Positions 7,591 to 19,108 of a stretch of 64,000 bases of DNA are shown here, piece by piece; the stretch's first letter is position 1; each line of letters starts with the position of its first letter. The position numbers were made by a program, and so were the translations under genes. The DNA lies in assembly GCF_004138125.1 (NCBI RefSeq), contig NZ_RXHS01000004.1, positions 1-64,000 on the forward strand. Direction: 5' to 3'. The notes under the pieces are model-generated. The model had not been told where the DNA came from, searched no databases, and saw only the letters and a program-made list of their open reading frames with translations. This DNA comes from Seramator thermalis (GTDB lineage: Bacteria; Bacteroidota; Bacteroidia; Bacteroidales; Dysgonomonadaceae).

Positions 7591-10500
7591 ATGTCTTCAA
7601 CCAACGCTCAACAACGCATCAATTTTGCGACCGTCAAGAACCCTCTTGATTTCCCGGATTTTCTCGAAGTACAGATCAAATCTTTCCAAGATTTCCTGCA
7701 ACTCGACGCTCCACCCGAAAAAAGAAAAAACGAAGGATTGTATAAGGTTTTCATGGAAAATTTTCCGATTACCGATACTCGGAACAACTTCGTCCTCGAA
7801 TTTTTAGACTATTATGTCGATCCTCCACGCTATTCTATCGACGAATGCATCGACAGAGGTTTAACATACAGTGTGCCTCTCAAGGCTAAGCTTTATCTCT
7901 ATTGCACCGACCCTGACCACGAAGATTTTGCACCCGTCATTCAGGATGTTTATTTAGGCACCATTCCCTACATGACAGAAAGAGGCACTTTCGTCATCAA
8001 TGGAGCAGAACGTGTTATCGTTTCACAATTGCATCGCTCTCCCGGCGTTTTCTTTGGACAAAGCGTGCACACCAACGGAACCATTCTTTACTCTGCCCGC
8101 ATCATTCCTTTCAAGGGATCATGGATAGAATTTGCAACAGACATCAACAATGTCATGTATGCATATATCGATCGTAAAAAGAAATTACCCGTCACCACCT
8201 TGCTTCGAGCAATTGGATTTGAGAGTGACAAAGACATTCTCGAAATCTTCGATTTGGCAGAAGAGGTGAAAGTGTCCAAAGCCAATCTCAAAAAAGTAGT
8301 TGGACGAAAACTCGCGGCCAGGGTCCTAAAATCGTGGATGGAAGATTTTGTGGATGAAGACACCGGAGAAGTTACTTCTATCGAACGAAATGAAGTAGTC
8401 ATCGAACGAGAAACTATTCTCGAGGCCGAACATATTGACGAGATCATCGAATCCGGGGTCTCATCAATCTTGTTACACAAAGAAACGGCTAATGCGTCGG
8501 ATTATTCCATCATCTATAATACATTACAGAAAGACCCGAGTAATACCGAGATTGACGCTATCCGTCATATCTACCGCCAAATTCGCAGTGCCGAACCGGC
8601 AGACGATTCGAGTGCTCGAGAAGTTATCAACAACTTGTTCTTCTCGGAAAAGAGATATGACTTAGGTGATGTTGGAAGATACAGGATAAACAAAAAACTG
8701 AATCTTAATATTCCTGACGAGATTCGCGTTCTCACCAAAGAAGATATTATCGAAATTATCAAATATCTCATCGAATTGGTGAATTCGAAAGCCGTGGTTG
8801 ACGATATCGACCACTTAAGCAATCGTCGTGTCCGTACCGTCGGCGAGCAGCTTTACAATCAGTTTGGCGTAGGGCTGAATCGTATGGCACGCATTATTCG
8901 CGAACGCATGAATGTGCGAGATAACGAAGTATTCACCCCTATCGACTTGATCAATGCAAAGACAGTTTCGTCTGTAATCAATACATTTTTCGGGACGAAT
9001 GCTCTGTCTCAGTTCATGGATCAAACCAACCCTCTGGCCGAAATCACCCACAAACGTCGTCTTTCGGCACTCGGTCCCGGTGGATTGTCGCGCGAACGCG
9101 CAGGTTTTGAGGTTCGCGACGTTCATTACACCCATTATGGCCGTCTTTGTCCTATCGAAACTCCCGAGGGTCCTAATATCGGACTTATTTCATCACTTTG
9201 TGTTTATGCCAAAATCAACGACTTGGGCTTTATCGAAACTCCTTATCGCAAAGTTTCAAATGGACAAGTCGATATTGATAATAATCACGTGATATATTTG
9301 GCAGCCGAAGAAGAAGAGGGGAAAATTATTGCCCAAGGAAATGCTCCTATCGACGACGAAGGCAGATTCATCAATCCTCGTGTGAAAGCGAGAGAAGATG
9401 CCGACTATCCGCTTGTAAGTCCGGACGAGGTTGAGTTAATGGACGTATCTCCTATGCAGATTGCCTCTATTGCAGCTTCCTTGATTCCGTTTCTCGAACA
9501 TGATGATGCCAACCGAGCTTTGATGGGATCGAACATGATGCGACAAGCAGTTCCGCTTATGCGAAACGAAGCTCCAATCGTTGGAACGGGAATAGAAGGA
9601 CAACTTATCAAGGATTCCCGAACACAGATCATGGCTGAAGGTGATGGCGAAGTGATCTACGTTGATGCAACGACCATTAAGGTTCGATACGATAGAAGTG
9701 AGGAAGAAGAATTTACAAGTTTCGAAGAAGCTGTCAAAACATATAAGATTCCCAAATTCCGCAAAACGAACCAAAATACCACAGTGGATTTGCGTCCATT
9801 GTGCAAATTGGGGCAGAAAGTTAAAAAAGGAGACTTCTTGACAGAAGGCTACGCTACCGAAAACGGAGAATTGGCTTTAGGTAAAAACCTGAAAGTGGCA
9901 TTTATGCCCTGGAAAGGATACAACTTCGAAGATGCTATCGTTCTTAACGAACGCATCGTTCGCGAAGATATTTTCACATCAGTACATGTAGAAGAATTTT
10001 CACTCGAAGTCAGGGAAACTAAACGCGGCCTCGAAGAACTCACTTCCGATATTCCCAATGTAAGTGAAGAAGCTACAAAGGATTTGGATGAAAGAGGAAT
10101 CGTTCGAATAGGTGCACGAATTCAGCCTGGTGACATCCTGATCGGGAAAATAACTCCGAAGGGAGAATCAGACCCTTCGCCGGAAGAAAAATTGCTTCGT
10201 GCCATCTTTGGAGACAAAGCAGGCGATGTCAAAGACGCTTCACTGAAGGCTTCACCCTCATTAAAAGGCGTCGTAATCGAAACCAATCTGTTTTCTAAAG
10301 CTGCCAAAAAAGGAAAAGGCAAATTGTCGAATAAAGCACTTCTCCCAAAACTCGACGAAGAATACGAAGAGAAAATGGAAGAGTTGCGTAAAAAACTGAT
10401 CGATAAATTGCTTGTCCTTACCGAAGGTAAAACTTCAGCCGGAGTTAAAGATTATACTAATATGGAAGTGATTCCGAAAGGCTCGAAGTTCACTGCCAAG

Positions 10501-11403
10501 GTATTAAATGAAATTGATTATCAGTCAATACAATTGAACAAATGGACGACTGACACTCATAAAAACGAGCTAATTCGTACGACTGTTATCAATTACTTGC
10601 GTAAATATAAGGAACTGGATGCTGAACTCAAACGCAAACGCTTCGATCTTACCATCGGAGACGAACTGCCTTCGGGAATCATGCAGATCGCTAAAGTGTA
10701 CGTAGCAAAAAAACGTAAGATTCAGGTAGGAGACAAAATGGCAGGGCGCCACGGGAACAAGGGTATTGTCTCGAAAATCGTTCGGCAGGAAGATATGCCT
10801 TTCTTGCCCGATGGTACGCCGGTCGATATCGTTCTAAACCCGTTGGGAGTGCCCTCCCGTATGAACTTGGGACAGATTTTTGAAACTGTACTCGGTTGGG
10901 CAGGTGAAAAATTAGGTGTTCGTTTTGCTACTCCGATCTTCGATGGCGCTTCGCTCGACGACCTCAACACATGGACAGACAAAGCAGGTATTCCCCGATA
11001 TGGCAAGACCTATCTCTACGATGGAGGAACTGGCGTCAGATTCGATCAACCTGCCACTGTAGGCGTTATTTACATGCTGAAACTCGGGCACATGGTTGAA
11101 GACAAGATGCATGCACGTTCAATCGGGCCCTATTCACTTATTACGCAACAACCTCTCGGTGGAAAAGCCCAGTTTGGAGGTCAGCGTTTTGGAGAAATGG
11201 AAGTCTGGGCGCTTGAAGCATTTGGCGCGGCACACATCCTTCAGGAAATACTGACAATCAAGTCGGATGATGTCGTTGGACGCTCAAAAGCATACGAATC
11301 TATCGTAAAAGGAGAAGCGATGCCTCAACCCGGCATTCCGGAATCGCTAAATGTTTTGCTCCACGAACTAAGAGGATTAGGATTGAGTATTCAACTCGAT
11401 TAA
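7591..11403 (+). CDS. rpoB: RNA polymerase subunit beta
   Basis: Beta subunit of 1270 residues. An upstream GTG at 7555 would add 12 residues, but that GTG abuts the attenuator T-tract, and [20 protein letters not shown] from ATG 7591 resembles other Bacteroidetes RpoB starts. The fork loop and rifampicin region (about 467-505) read [20 protein letters not shown], with wild-type-like residues at the positions where rifampicin resistance usually arises (the D, H and S of the cluster). The catalytic lysine region [13 protein letters not shown] and the C-terminal anchor are present. It is followed by rpoC after 96 bases. Confidence 0.98.
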   Translation: MSSTNAQQRINFATVKNPLDFPDFLEVQIKSFQDFLQLDAPPEKRKNEGLYKVFMENFPITDTRNNFVLEFLDYYVDPPRYSIDECIDRGLTYSVPLKAKLYLYCTDPDHEDFAPVIQDVYLGTIPYMTERGTFVINGAERVIVSQLHRSPGVFFGQSVHTNGTILYSARIIPFKGSWIEFATDINNVMYAYIDRKKKLPVTTLLRAIGFESDKDILEIFDLAEEVKVSKANLKKVVGRKLAARVLKSWMEDFVDEDTGEVTSIERNEVVIERETILEAEHIDEIIESGVSSILLHKETANASDYSIIYNTLQKDPSNTEIDAIRHIYRQIRSAEPADDSSAREVINNLFFSEKRYDLGDVGRYRINKKLNLNIPDEIRVLTKEDIIEIIKYLIELVNSKAVVDDIDHLSNRRVRTVGEQLYNQFGVGLNRMARIIRERMNVRDNEVFTPIDLINAKTVSSVINTFFGTNALSQFMDQTNPLAEITHKRRLSALGPGGLSRERAGFEVRDVHYTHYGRLCPIETPEGPNIGLISSLCVYAKINDLGFIETPYRKVSNGQVDIDNNHVIYLAAEEEEGKIIAQGNAPIDDEGRFINPRVKAREDADYPLVSPDEVELMDVSPMQIASIAASLIPFLEHDDANRALMGSNMMRQAVPLMRNEAPIVGTGIEGQLIKDSRTQIMAEGDGEVIYVDATTIKVRYDRSEEEEFTSFEEAVKTYKIPKFRKTNQNTTVDLRPLCKLGQKVKKGDFLTEGYATENGELALGKNLKVAFMPWKGYNFEDAIVLNERIVREDIFTSVHVEEFSLEVRETKRGLEELTSDIPNVSEEATKDLDERGIVRIGARIQPGDILIGKITPKGESDPSPEEKLLRAIFGDKAGDVKDASLKASPSLKGVVIETNLFSKAAKKGKGKLSNKALLPKLDEEYEEKMEELRKKLIDKLLVLTEGKTSAGVKDYTNMEVIPKGSKFTAKVLNEIDYQSIQLNKWTTDTHKNELIRTTVINYLRKYKELDAELKRKRFDLTIGDELPSGIMQIAKVYVAKKRKIQVGDKMAGRHGNKGIVSKIVRQEDMPFLPDGTPVDIVLNPLGVPSRMNLGQIFETVLGWAGEKLGVRFATPIFDGASLDDLNTWTDKAGIPRYGKTYLYDGGTGVRFDQPATVGVIYMLKLGHMVEDKMHARSIGPYSLITQQPLGGKAQFGGQRFGEMEVWALEAFGAAHILQEILTIKSDDVVGRSKAYESIVKGEAMPQPGIPESLNVLLHELRGLGLSIQLD

Positions 11404-11499
11404 AGTCTTAATCATACAAATGGATTTCCGACACAGTAGAGGGTCCCAAATCCCTCAATAATTAATTTAAAAACAGACAAACTCTTTATACAAAAGAAT

Positions 11500-14400
11500 A
11501 TGGCATTTAGAAAAGACAATAAAATAAAGAGTAACTTTTCGAAAATAACAATCAGCTTAGCGTCACCCGAAGAAATTCTCGAGAATTCGTATGGAGAAGT
11601 GCTGAAACCCGAAACCATCAATTATCGAACTTACAAACCGGAACGCGACGGATTGTTCTGCGAACGCATTTTTGGTCCAGTAAAAGATTACGAATGCCAT
11701 TGCGGAAAATACAAAAGAATCCGTTACAAAGGAATCGTATGCGATCGATGCGGCGTAGAAGTAACTGAAAAGAAAGTACGACGCGAACGTACAGGGCACA
11801 TCCACCTCGTAGTTCCTGTAGCACATATTTGGTATTTCAGATCGCTGCCCAACAAAATAGGTTATCTACTCGGAATACCGACAAAAAAACTCGATTCGAT
11901 TATCTATTACGAACGTTACGTGGTAATTCAACCGGGTATATTAAAGGATAAAGTTGAAGAAAAAGATCTTCTCACCGAAGATGAATATCTGGAATTTCTT
12001 AACGGCCTGCCAAAAGAAAATCAGCTGCTCGAAGACAGCGATCCCAATAAATTTATCGCGAAAATGGGAGCCGAAGCAATTCTGGATCTTCTTGAAAGAT
12101 TAAATCTCGACAAATTAGCCAATCAGCTTCGCCATCGCGCCAATACAGACAATTCGCAACAGCGCAAAAACGAGGCTCTCAAGCAGTTGCAGGTTGTAGA
12201 GGCATTCCGTAGCTCGAAAAACGTGAACAAACCGGAATGGATGATCATGAAGGTAATTCCCGTTATCCCGCCCGAGCTTCGTCCACTTGTTCCACTGGAT
12301 GGAGGACGTTTTGCTACATCCGACCTCAACGATTTGTATCGCCGTGTCATTATTCGCAACAACCGATTAAGAAGACTCATCGACATCAAAGCTCCTGACG
12401 TGATTTTGCGTAACGAAAAGCGCATGCTTCAGGAAGCCGTTGATTCGCTTTTCGATAATTCGCGCAAATCGAGCGCTATCAAAACAGAATCGAACCGTCC
12501 GCTAAAATCTCTCTCGGACAGCTTAAAAGGAAAACAAGGCCGCTTCCGTCAGAATTTGTTGGGTAAACGTGTCGATTATTCCGCTCGTTCGGTGATCGTC
12601 GTCGGTCCGGAATTGAAGATGCACGAATGCGGTTTGCCAAAAGACATGGCTGCCGAACTTTATAAACCGTTTATCATTCGCAAACTTATCGAAAGAGGTA
12701 TCGTAAAAACCGTGAAATCGGCCAAAAAAATTGTCGATCGCAAAGAACCGGTTGTTTACGATATTCTCGAATATGTGATGAAGGGACATCCCGTCCTTCT
12801 CAACCGTGCACCAACGCTTCACCGATTGGGTATTCAAGCATTCCAGCCAAAACTGATCGAAGGGAAAGCCATTCAGCTTCATCCGCTGGCATGTACGGCA
12901 TTCAATGCCGACTTCGATGGTGACCAAATGGCTGTTCACCTTCCGCTCGGCAACGAAGCTATCCTCGAAGCTCAATTGCTGATGCTTGCTTCGCACAACA
13001 TTCTTAATCCTGCCAATGGCGCACCTATCACTGTACCTTCACAGGACATGGTGCTCGGACTGTATTATATTACAAAAATCCGTCCGGGAGCAAAAGGCGA
13101 AGGAATGACATTTTATGGCGAAGAAGAAGCTATAATAGCCTATAACGAAGGAAAAGTGGATATTCACGCCTTGGTGAAAGTTATCGTGGATGATGTTGAC
13201 GAGGAAGGCAATCCTATCCGCAAAATGCACGAAACAACCGTCGGACGCGTTATTACAAACGAATATATTCCCAAAGAAGTTGGCTACATCAACGAACTTC
13301 TTTCGAAGAAATCGCTTCGTGACATTATCAACAAAGTAATCAAACGTTGCGGAGTAGCACGAACTGCTCAATATCTCGATGACATAAAAGCACTCGGTTA
13401 TCGAATGGCCTTCGAAGGAGGACTTTCCTTTAACCTCGAGGATATCATCATACCTGCTGAAAAAGAAGAACTTATCAAGCAGGGATACGAAGAGGTTGAG
13501 CAGATTATGGAAAACTACAACATGGGATTTATCACCTATAACGAGCGCTACAATCAGATTATCGATACATGGACACATATCAATTCCAAATTGTCGAACA
13601 TTCTGATGAAGCAACTTGCCGAAGATGACCAGGGATTTAATTCTGTGTACATGATGCTCGACTCGGGTGCCCGTGGTTCACGCGAACAAATTCGCCAGTT
13701 GTCCGGTATGCGAGGACTGATGGCCAAGCCACAAAAAAGCGGTGCCGAAGGTGGACAGATTATCGAAAACCCGATTTTGGCAAATTTCAAAGAGGGACTC
13801 TCGGTATTGGAATACTTTATTTCGACACACGGTGCTCGTAAAGGTCTCGCCGATACTGCCCTCAAAACGGCTGACGCCGGTTATCTGACTCGCCGTTTGG
13901 TTGACGTTTCGCAAGACGTGATCATTACGGAAGAAGACTGCGGAACACTTCGTGGGCTTGTAGCAACAGCTCTCAAAAATAATGACGAAGTGGTAGCTTC
14001 GCTCTACGAGCGCATTCTCGGACGTGTTTCGGTGCATGATGTGCAGCACCCTTTGACGGGAGAAATTCTGGTACAATCGGGCGAAGAAATCACGGAAGAT
14101 ATCGCAAAAAAAATCGAAGAGTCTCCCATCGAACGAGTAGAAATTCGTTCAGTACTCACATGCGAATCCAGGCAGGGCGTTTGCGCTAAATGCTATGGAC
14201 GGAATTTGGCCCGCAGCCGAATGGTAGAAAAAGGCGAAGCCGTAGGAGTAATCGCTGCTCAATCCATCGGAGAGCCCGGTACACAGCTGACGCTTCGTAC
14301 TTTCCATGTGGGTGGTATCGCCTCAAATATTGCGGCCGAAAACAATATCACCACAAAGTACGACGGTATTCTCGAATTTGATGAACTGCGAACCGTCGAT

Positions 14401-15786
14401 CCTCAAGAAAAAGATGCAAACGGCAGAGCATACAAAGTGGTTGTCAGTCGATTGGTTGAAATGCGAATTATAGATCCCAATACAAAAATTGTTTTGCTAT
14501 CACACAATGTGCCTTATGGATCAAAACTTTACTTCGGCAACGGAGATAAAGTGACCAAAGGCGACCTTATCTGCGAATGGGACCCATTCAATGCCGTTAT
14601 CATCAGCGAAGCAACCGGAAGAATTCGTTTCGACAATTTTATCGAAAATGTAACTTTCAAAGTTGAGTCAGACGAACAAACCGGCTTGAAAGAAAAAGTT
14701 ATCATTGAGTCGCGCGACAAGACAAAAGCACCGTCGGCTCATATCGTGAACGAAAACGATGATGTTTTGCGCACATATACGCTGCCACTCGGAGCTCACA
14801 TCGTGAAAAACGAAAACGATGAAATTAAAACCGGTGACGTATTGGCAAAAATACCAAGAGCGGTCGGAAAAGCCGGAGATATCACCGGTGGTCTTCCTCG
14901 GGTTACGGAGCTTTTCGAAGCTCGTAATCCCTCAAATCCGGCCATCGTGTCCGAAATCGACGGAGAAGTTTCGTTCGGAAAAATTAAACGCGGAAATCAG
15001 GAAATTTCTGTCACATCGAAAACAGGTGAAGTAAAGAAATATTTGATCCCGCTCTCGAAACAAATTCTGGTTCAGGAGAACGATTACGTACGCGCAGGTA
15101 TGCCACTTTCAGACGGAGCCATCACACCTTCCGATATTCTTGCAATCATGGGCCCAACTGCCGTTCAGGAATACATTGTAAACGAAGTGCAGGACGTTTA
15201 TCGCCTTCAAGGAGTTAAAATCAACGACAAACACTTCGAAGTAATTGTTCGGCAGATGATGCGAAAAGTTGAAATTGTGGATCCCGGAGACACTCGCTTC
15301 CTCGAACAACAACTTGTGGACAAACATGAGATGATGGAAGAAAACGATCGCATCTGGGGTAAAAAAGTGATCATCGATCCGGGAGACTCTCAAATTTTCG
15401 AACCGGGCCAGATAGTTACCGTTCGTAAGTTGCGTGACGAAAACAGTTCGCTCAAACGTCGCGACTTGAAACTTGTGGAAGCACGTGACGCAATCCCGGC
15501 AACTGCCAATCAGGTATTGCAGGGAATCACACGAGCAGCACTGCAAACAAAAAGTTTCATGTCGGCTGCTTCATTCCAGGAGACAACAAAAGTTCTCAAC
15601 GAGGCTGCCATCAACGGAAAAGTAGATTATCTGGAAGGATTGAAAGAAAACGTAATTTGTGGTCATCTCATCCCCGCCGGTACGGGTCAACGCGAGTTCG
15701 ATAAACTCATTGTCGGCACTCGTGAAGATTTTGAAAAAATGAAAACTCCGCACCGCTCAAATGTCTTGGAAAAAGCTTCGGAATAA
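11500..15786 (+). CDS. rpoC: RNA polymerase subunit beta'
   Basis: Catalytic subunit of 1428 residues. The N-terminal zinc-binding site is CHCGKYKRI...CDRCG near residues 67-86; the Mg-binding active-site loop NADFDGD lies at about 468-474; the bridge helix and trigger loop region ([16 protein letters not shown]) follows, and a second cysteine set ([13 protein letters not shown]) lies near 887. A terminator 26 bases after the stop closes the operon. Confidence 0.98.
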   Translation: MAFRKDNKIKSNFSKITISLASPEEILENSYGEVLKPETINYRTYKPERDGLFCERIFGPVKDYECHCGKYKRIRYKGIVCDRCGVEVTEKKVRRERTGHIHLVVPVAHIWYFRSLPNKIGYLLGIPTKKLDSIIYYERYVVIQPGILKDKVEEKDLLTEDEYLEFLNGLPKENQLLEDSDPNKFIAKMGAEAILDLLERLNLDKLANQLRHRANTDNSQQRKNEALKQLQVVEAFRSSKNVNKPEWMIMKVIPVIPPELRPLVPLDGGRFATSDLNDLYRRVIIRNNRLRRLIDIKAPDVILRNEKRMLQEAVDSLFDNSRKSSAIKTESNRPLKSLSDSLKGKQGRFRQNLLGKRVDYSARSVIVVGPELKMHECGLPKDMAAELYKPFIIRKLIERGIVKTVKSAKKIVDRKEPVVYDILEYVMKGHPVLLNRAPTLHRLGIQAFQPKLIEGKAIQLHPLACTAFNADFDGDQMAVHLPLGNEAILEAQLLMLASHNILNPANGAPITVPSQDMVLGLYYITKIRPGAKGEGMTFYGEEEAIIAYNEGKVDIHALVKVIVDDVDEEGNPIRKMHETTVGRVITNEYIPKEVGYINELLSKKSLRDIINKVIKRCGVARTAQYLDDIKALGYRMAFEGGLSFNLEDIIIPAEKEELIKQGYEEVEQIMENYNMGFITYNERYNQIIDTWTHINSKLSNILMKQLAEDDQGFNSVYMMLDSGARGSREQIRQLSGMRGLMAKPQKSGAEGGQIIENPILANFKEGLSVLEYFISTHGARKGLADTALKTADAGYLTRRLVDVSQDVIITEEDCGTLRGLVATALKNNDEVVASLYERILGRVSVHDVQHPLTGEILVQSGEEITEDIAKKIEESPIERVEIRSVLTCESRQGVCAKCYGRNLARSRMVEKGEAVGVIAAQSIGEPGTQLTLRTFHVGGIASNIAAENNITTKYDGILEFDELRTVDPQEKDANGRAYKVVVSRLVEMRIIDPNTKIVLLSHNVPYGSKLYFGNGDKVTKGDLICEWDPFNAVIISEATGRIRFDNFIENVTFKVESDEQTGLKEKVIIESRDKTKAPSAHIVNENDDVLRTYTLPLGAHIVKNENDEIKTGDVLAKIPRAVGKAGDITGGLPRVTELFEARNPSNPAIVSEIDGEVSFGKIKRGNQEISVTSKTGEVKKYLIPLSKQILVQENDYVRAGMPLSDGAITPSDILAIMGPTAVQEYIVNEVQDVYRLQGVKINDKHFEVIVRQMMRKVEIVDPGDTRFLEQQLVDKHEMMEENDRIWGKKVIIDPGDSQIFEPGQIVTVRKLRDENSSLKRRDLKLVEARDAIPATANQVLQGITRAALQTKSFMSAASFQETTKVLNEAAINGKVDYLEGLKENVICGHLIPAGTGQREFDKLIVGTREDFEKMKTPHRSNVLEKASE

Positions 15787-15812
15787 TCTTTCAAAAACAA
15801 ACTATTCATTAG

Positions 15813-15842
15813 AAAAGGGCTGCTCTATCGGGCAGCTCTTTT
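15813..15842 (+). terminator. rpoC terminator
   Basis: AAAAGGGCTGC (15813-15823) and GCAGCTCTTTT (15832-15842) form a stem with one unpaired or mismatched position, loop about eight bases, and a T-rich 3' arm. It marks the end of the rplK-rpoC transcription unit. Confidence 0.8.
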
Positions 15843-15886
15843 GTTGGTTTCACGGATGATTTAACCATTATTTAATATCTTCCAAA

Positions 15887-15916
15887 CTGTAAATTCATGA
15901 ACATTTTGTAACTTTG
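15887..15916 (+). promoter_or_regulatory. mdh promoter
   Basis: CTG (15887-15889, one base off TTG), 19-base spacer, then TAACTTTG at 15909-15916. The start of transcription would be near 15920, some 45 bases before the mdh ATG. Confidence 0.5.
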
Positions 15917-15963
15917 AGACTCGATTTTAAGCAGCATAAATAACTTATAAATAAACAAATGGT

Positions 15964-16962
15964 ATGAAATTTTTAACAGACGACAAACTTACAATCGTCG
16001 GAGCAGCCGGCATGATTGGTTCGAACATGGCACAAACGGCAGCCATGATGCATCTTACGCCAAATATTTGTCTCTATGATCCCTTTGAACGAGGACTTAA
16101 AGGAGTTTGGGAAGAAATGCGTCACTGCGGGTTTGAAGATGTAGATTTTACTTACACTACCGACATCAAAGAAGCATTCACCGATACAAAATATATGATA
16201 TCGTCGGGTGGCGCTCCTCGCAAAGATGGAATGACACGCGAAGATTTATTGCAAGGAAACGCTGCTATTGCAGCACAATTGGGAAAAGACATCAAAGCAT
16301 ACTGTCCTGATTTGAAACACTTGACCGTTATCTTCAACCCTGCCGACATCACGGGTTTGGTTGCACTTATCTATTCAGGACTTAAACCATCGCAAGTGAC
16401 CACATTGGCAGCATTGGATAGTACCCGTCTGCAGAGTGAATTGGCCAAACATTTCGGAGTAAGACAAAGCCAGGTAACAAATGCCCGCACCTACGGCGGA
16501 CATGGTGAAGAAATGGCCGTATTTGCCTCGACTGCCAAGGTGAACGGGACTCCTCTTCTCGACCTCATCGGCACCGAAAAACTGACTAACGAAGAATGGG
16601 AAAAACTGAAAGAACGCGTTATCAAAGGCGGCGCAACTATCATCAAACTTCGTGGACGTTCGTCATTCCAAAGCCCGGCCTACGTTTCGGTAGAAATGAT
16701 GCGTGCTGCAATGGGTGGCGATCCGTTCCGTTGGCCTGCAGGTTGCTACGTTAACAGCCAGGGATTCAACAACGTCATGATGGCAATGGAAACCAACATT
16801 ACAATAGATGGCGTTTCTTACTCCGAAATCAAAGGCACTCCCGAAGAGATGGACGAATTGAAAAAAAGCTATCAACACCTGGTCGATCTTCGTCAGCAAG
16901 TCATCGAGATGGGGGTCATCCCTCCTGTTGAACAGTGGCACACCATTAATCCGAATTTATAA
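15964..16962 (+). CDS. mdh: malate dehydrogenase
   Basis: NAD-dependent malate/oxaloacetate enzyme of 332 residues in the lactate/malate dehydrogenase fold. The Rossmann loop is GAAGMIGSN (13-21). The mobile loop APRKDGMTR carries substrate-binding arginines, and the catalytic histidine is in ARTYGGHGEEM. Oxaloacetate reduction would feed the fumarate/succinate branch used by anaerobic Bacteroidales. It stands alone between two terminators with its own promoter. Confidence 0.93.
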   Translation: MKFLTDDKLTIVGAAGMIGSNMAQTAAMMHLTPNICLYDPFERGLKGVWEEMRHCGFEDVDFTYTTDIKEAFTDTKYMISSGGAPRKDGMTREDLLQGNAAIAAQLGKDIKAYCPDLKHLTVIFNPADITGLVALIYSGLKPSQVTTLAALDSTRLQSELAKHFGVRQSQVTNARTYGGHGEEMAVFASTAKVNGTPLLDLIGTEKLTNEEWEKLKERVIKGGATIIKLRGRSSFQSPAYVSVEMMRAAMGGDPFRWPAGCYVNSQGFNNVMMAMETNITIDGVSYSEIKGTPEEMDELKKSYQHLVDLRQQVIEMGVIPPVEQWHTINPNL

Positions 16963-16989
16963 TTATCGCAGATTAACGATATATTGTTC

Positions 16990-17020
16990 AAAAAGAGAGT
17001 CCGCCGAGGCTCTCTTTTTT
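16990..17020 (+). terminator. mdh terminator
   Basis: AAAAAGAGAG (16990-16999) pairs with CTCTCTTTTT (17010-17019); the A and T runs make a U-tracted intrinsic terminator 27 bases after mdh. Confidence 0.8.
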
Positions 17021-17109
17021 ATTTACAAACGAGCAGGCTAACTATAAATTCATTCTAAGATACTTTTGATATATATGATGATTTGAGAAGAAATATCGTT
17101 ATATTTTTT

Positions 17110-17117
17110 TACCTTTG
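17110..17117 (+). promoter_or_regulatory. nadE promoter -7 element
   Basis: TACCTTTG matches TAnnTTTG. A TTTG at 17082-17085 could be the -33 element, with a long spacer. The final TTG of this box is an apparent in-frame start codon, but it would lie upstream of the transcript. Confidence 0.55.
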
Positions 17118-17144
17118 TTTATAGATCAGCGAAAAACTATCAAT

Positions 17145-19070
17145 ATGAATATCAATGACTACGGATTTGTGCGAGTTGCAGCTGCAACGCCAAAATTGAA
17201 AGTTGCCGATTGCGACTATAATGTTTATGAAATGAAATCGATGATCGATGAAGCCGTTAAAAATCAGGTGCAAATCATCTGTTTCCCCGAACTCTGCATC
17301 ACCGGTTATACATGTGCCGATTTGTTTTTTCAGACGGCGTTGCTGGAAAAGGCAAAAGCTTCGCTACTCGAGATTGCAAGCTTCATGCACGATAAGCCGA
17401 CAATCGTTGCTATTGTAGGTTTGCCAATTCGCAAACTGAACTGCCTCTATAATGTAGCCGCCGTCATTTCATCCGAAGGCATCGTGGGGATGATTCCCAA
17501 AACTTACATACCGAATGAAGGAGAATTTTACGAAAAGCGCTGGTTTGCCTCCGGCAAGGATATGGAAAATACGACCATCGTGATAGGAAATGAACATATC
17601 GCATTCGGAACCGATATCTTGTTTGAAACCCCATTCGTCACATTCGGAATCGAAATTTGCGAAGATTTATGGATGCCGATTCCTCCTTCTTCGAATTTAA
17701 CATTGAAAGGAGCGGAACTTATTTTTAATCTGTCGGCAAGCAACGAACTTGTGGGCAAACACGCTTACAGACGTTCACTCGTTGCACAACAATCGGGACG
17801 TTGCATTTGTGGGTACATTTACACTTCGTGCGGTGTAGGAGAATCAACAACCGACCTTGTTTTTTCGGGAAGCCGGATCATTGCCGAAAATGGTTCTATT
17901 ATTGCAGAATCAGAACGATTTTCGCTTGACAACCGCATGTCGATTAATGATATAGACCTATTTGCATTACGACACGACAGAATAAAAAATGCAAATTATC
18001 TGACGCCCGATCAATCTACCTGTCAAGTATTGCCATGCCAAATCAGGCCAATATCTGCAGATAAAATCAGACGAACGATCAATCCCTTCCCATTCATTCC
18101 ATCGAAAAGTGAAGAAAACGAGCGGCTCTTCGAAGTTTTCAACATACAAACGCACGGATTAGCCAAAAGATTGATGCACACCGGAATAAAAACGGTAACA
18201 ATAGGCATTTCGGGTGGATTGGATTCGACATTGGCTTTGTTGGTTGCAATAAGGGCATTCGATTTGCTTGGAATTCCTCGAAAGAATGTATATGGTATTA
18301 CAATGCCCGGATTTGGTACGACTAATCGCACCTATAATAATGCAAAAGAACTCGTAACATCATTGGGAGCGACATTATTGGAAATTCCGATTTCGGAAGC
18401 CGTTGAACTTCATTTCAAAAATATCGGACATGACCTCGCAGACAAAAATATCGTTTATGAGAATGCACAAGCCCGCGAACGAACTCAAATATTGATGGAC
18501 ATTGCCAATAAAATCGACGGATTAGCAGTGGGGACGGGTAATATGTCGGAATTGGCTTTGGGATGGGCAACCTACAATGGCGACCACATGTCGATGTACG
18601 GCGTAAATACCAGCGTTCCAAAAACACTCGTGAAATCACTTGTTCGCTGGATTGCCGACACTCAAATGGAAGACTCTTCTCAAAATATTCTACACGATAT
18701 TCTCGACACTCCATTCAGTCCCGAACTCTTACCTGCCGACCAAAATGGGAATATTGCACAAATCACCGAAGACAAAATCGGCCCCTACGAACTGCACGAT
18801 TTCTTTTTGCATCGCATGCTTCGCTATGGCGACTCTCCATCCCGCATCTACTATCTGTCTCAATTTGCTTTTGCCGAAAAATATTCGGCTGAGACCATTT
18901 TAAAATGGATGAAAACATTCTATCGAAGATTTTTCACGCAACAATTCAAACGCTCGTGCATGCCCGACGGACCTAAGGTGGGATCTATCAATCTTTCGCC
19001 ACGCGGAGACTGGCGAATGCCGAGCGATGCTTCGGTAGCCGTGTGGATGGACGAACTGTTGCAAATGTAA
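17145..19070 (+). CDS. nadE: glutamine-dependent NAD+ synthetase
   Basis: Last step of NAD biosynthesis: amidation of nicotinate adenine dinucleotide with glutamine as nitrogen source. Start ATG 17145 gives 641 residues; the TTG at 17115 lies inside the -7 box. The N-terminal nitrilase-type glutaminase (about 1-280) shows its Glu-Lys-Cys triad in FPELCITGY, PKTYIPNEGEFYEKRW and FGIEICEDLW. The C-terminal synthetase (about 330-640) has the PP-loop SGGLDSTLAL and GTGNMSELALGWATYNGD. It leads into the amgK-like gene 38 bases downstream. A nicotinamidase at 46388 would supply the nicotinate branch. Confidence 0.95.
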   Translation: MNINDYGFVRVAAATPKLKVADCDYNVYEMKSMIDEAVKNQVQIICFPELCITGYTCADLFFQTALLEKAKASLLEIASFMHDKPTIVAIVGLPIRKLNCLYNVAAVISSEGIVGMIPKTYIPNEGEFYEKRWFASGKDMENTTIVIGNEHIAFGTDILFETPFVTFGIEICEDLWMPIPPSSNLTLKGAELIFNLSASNELVGKHAYRRSLVAQQSGRCICGYIYTSCGVGESTTDLVFSGSRIIAENGSIIAESERFSLDNRMSINDIDLFALRHDRIKNANYLTPDQSTCQVLPCQIRPISADKIRRTINPFPFIPSKSEENERLFEVFNIQTHGLAKRLMHTGIKTVTIGISGGLDSTLALLVAIRAFDLLGIPRKNVYGITMPGFGTTNRTYNNAKELVTSLGATLLEIPISEAVELHFKNIGHDLADKNIVYENAQARERTQILMDIANKIDGLAVGTGNMSELALGWATYNGDHMSMYGVNTSVPKTLVKSLVRWIADTQMEDSSQNILHDILDTPFSPELLPADQNGNIAQITEDKIGPYELHDFFLHRMLRYGDSPSRIYYLSQFAFAEKYSAETILKWMKTFYRRFFTQQFKRSCMPDGPKVGSINLSPRGDWRMPSDASVAVWMDELLQM

Positions 19071-19108
19071 TCCGCTTACAAATAATCTATTTTCGTGGAA
19101 CAACAGAA

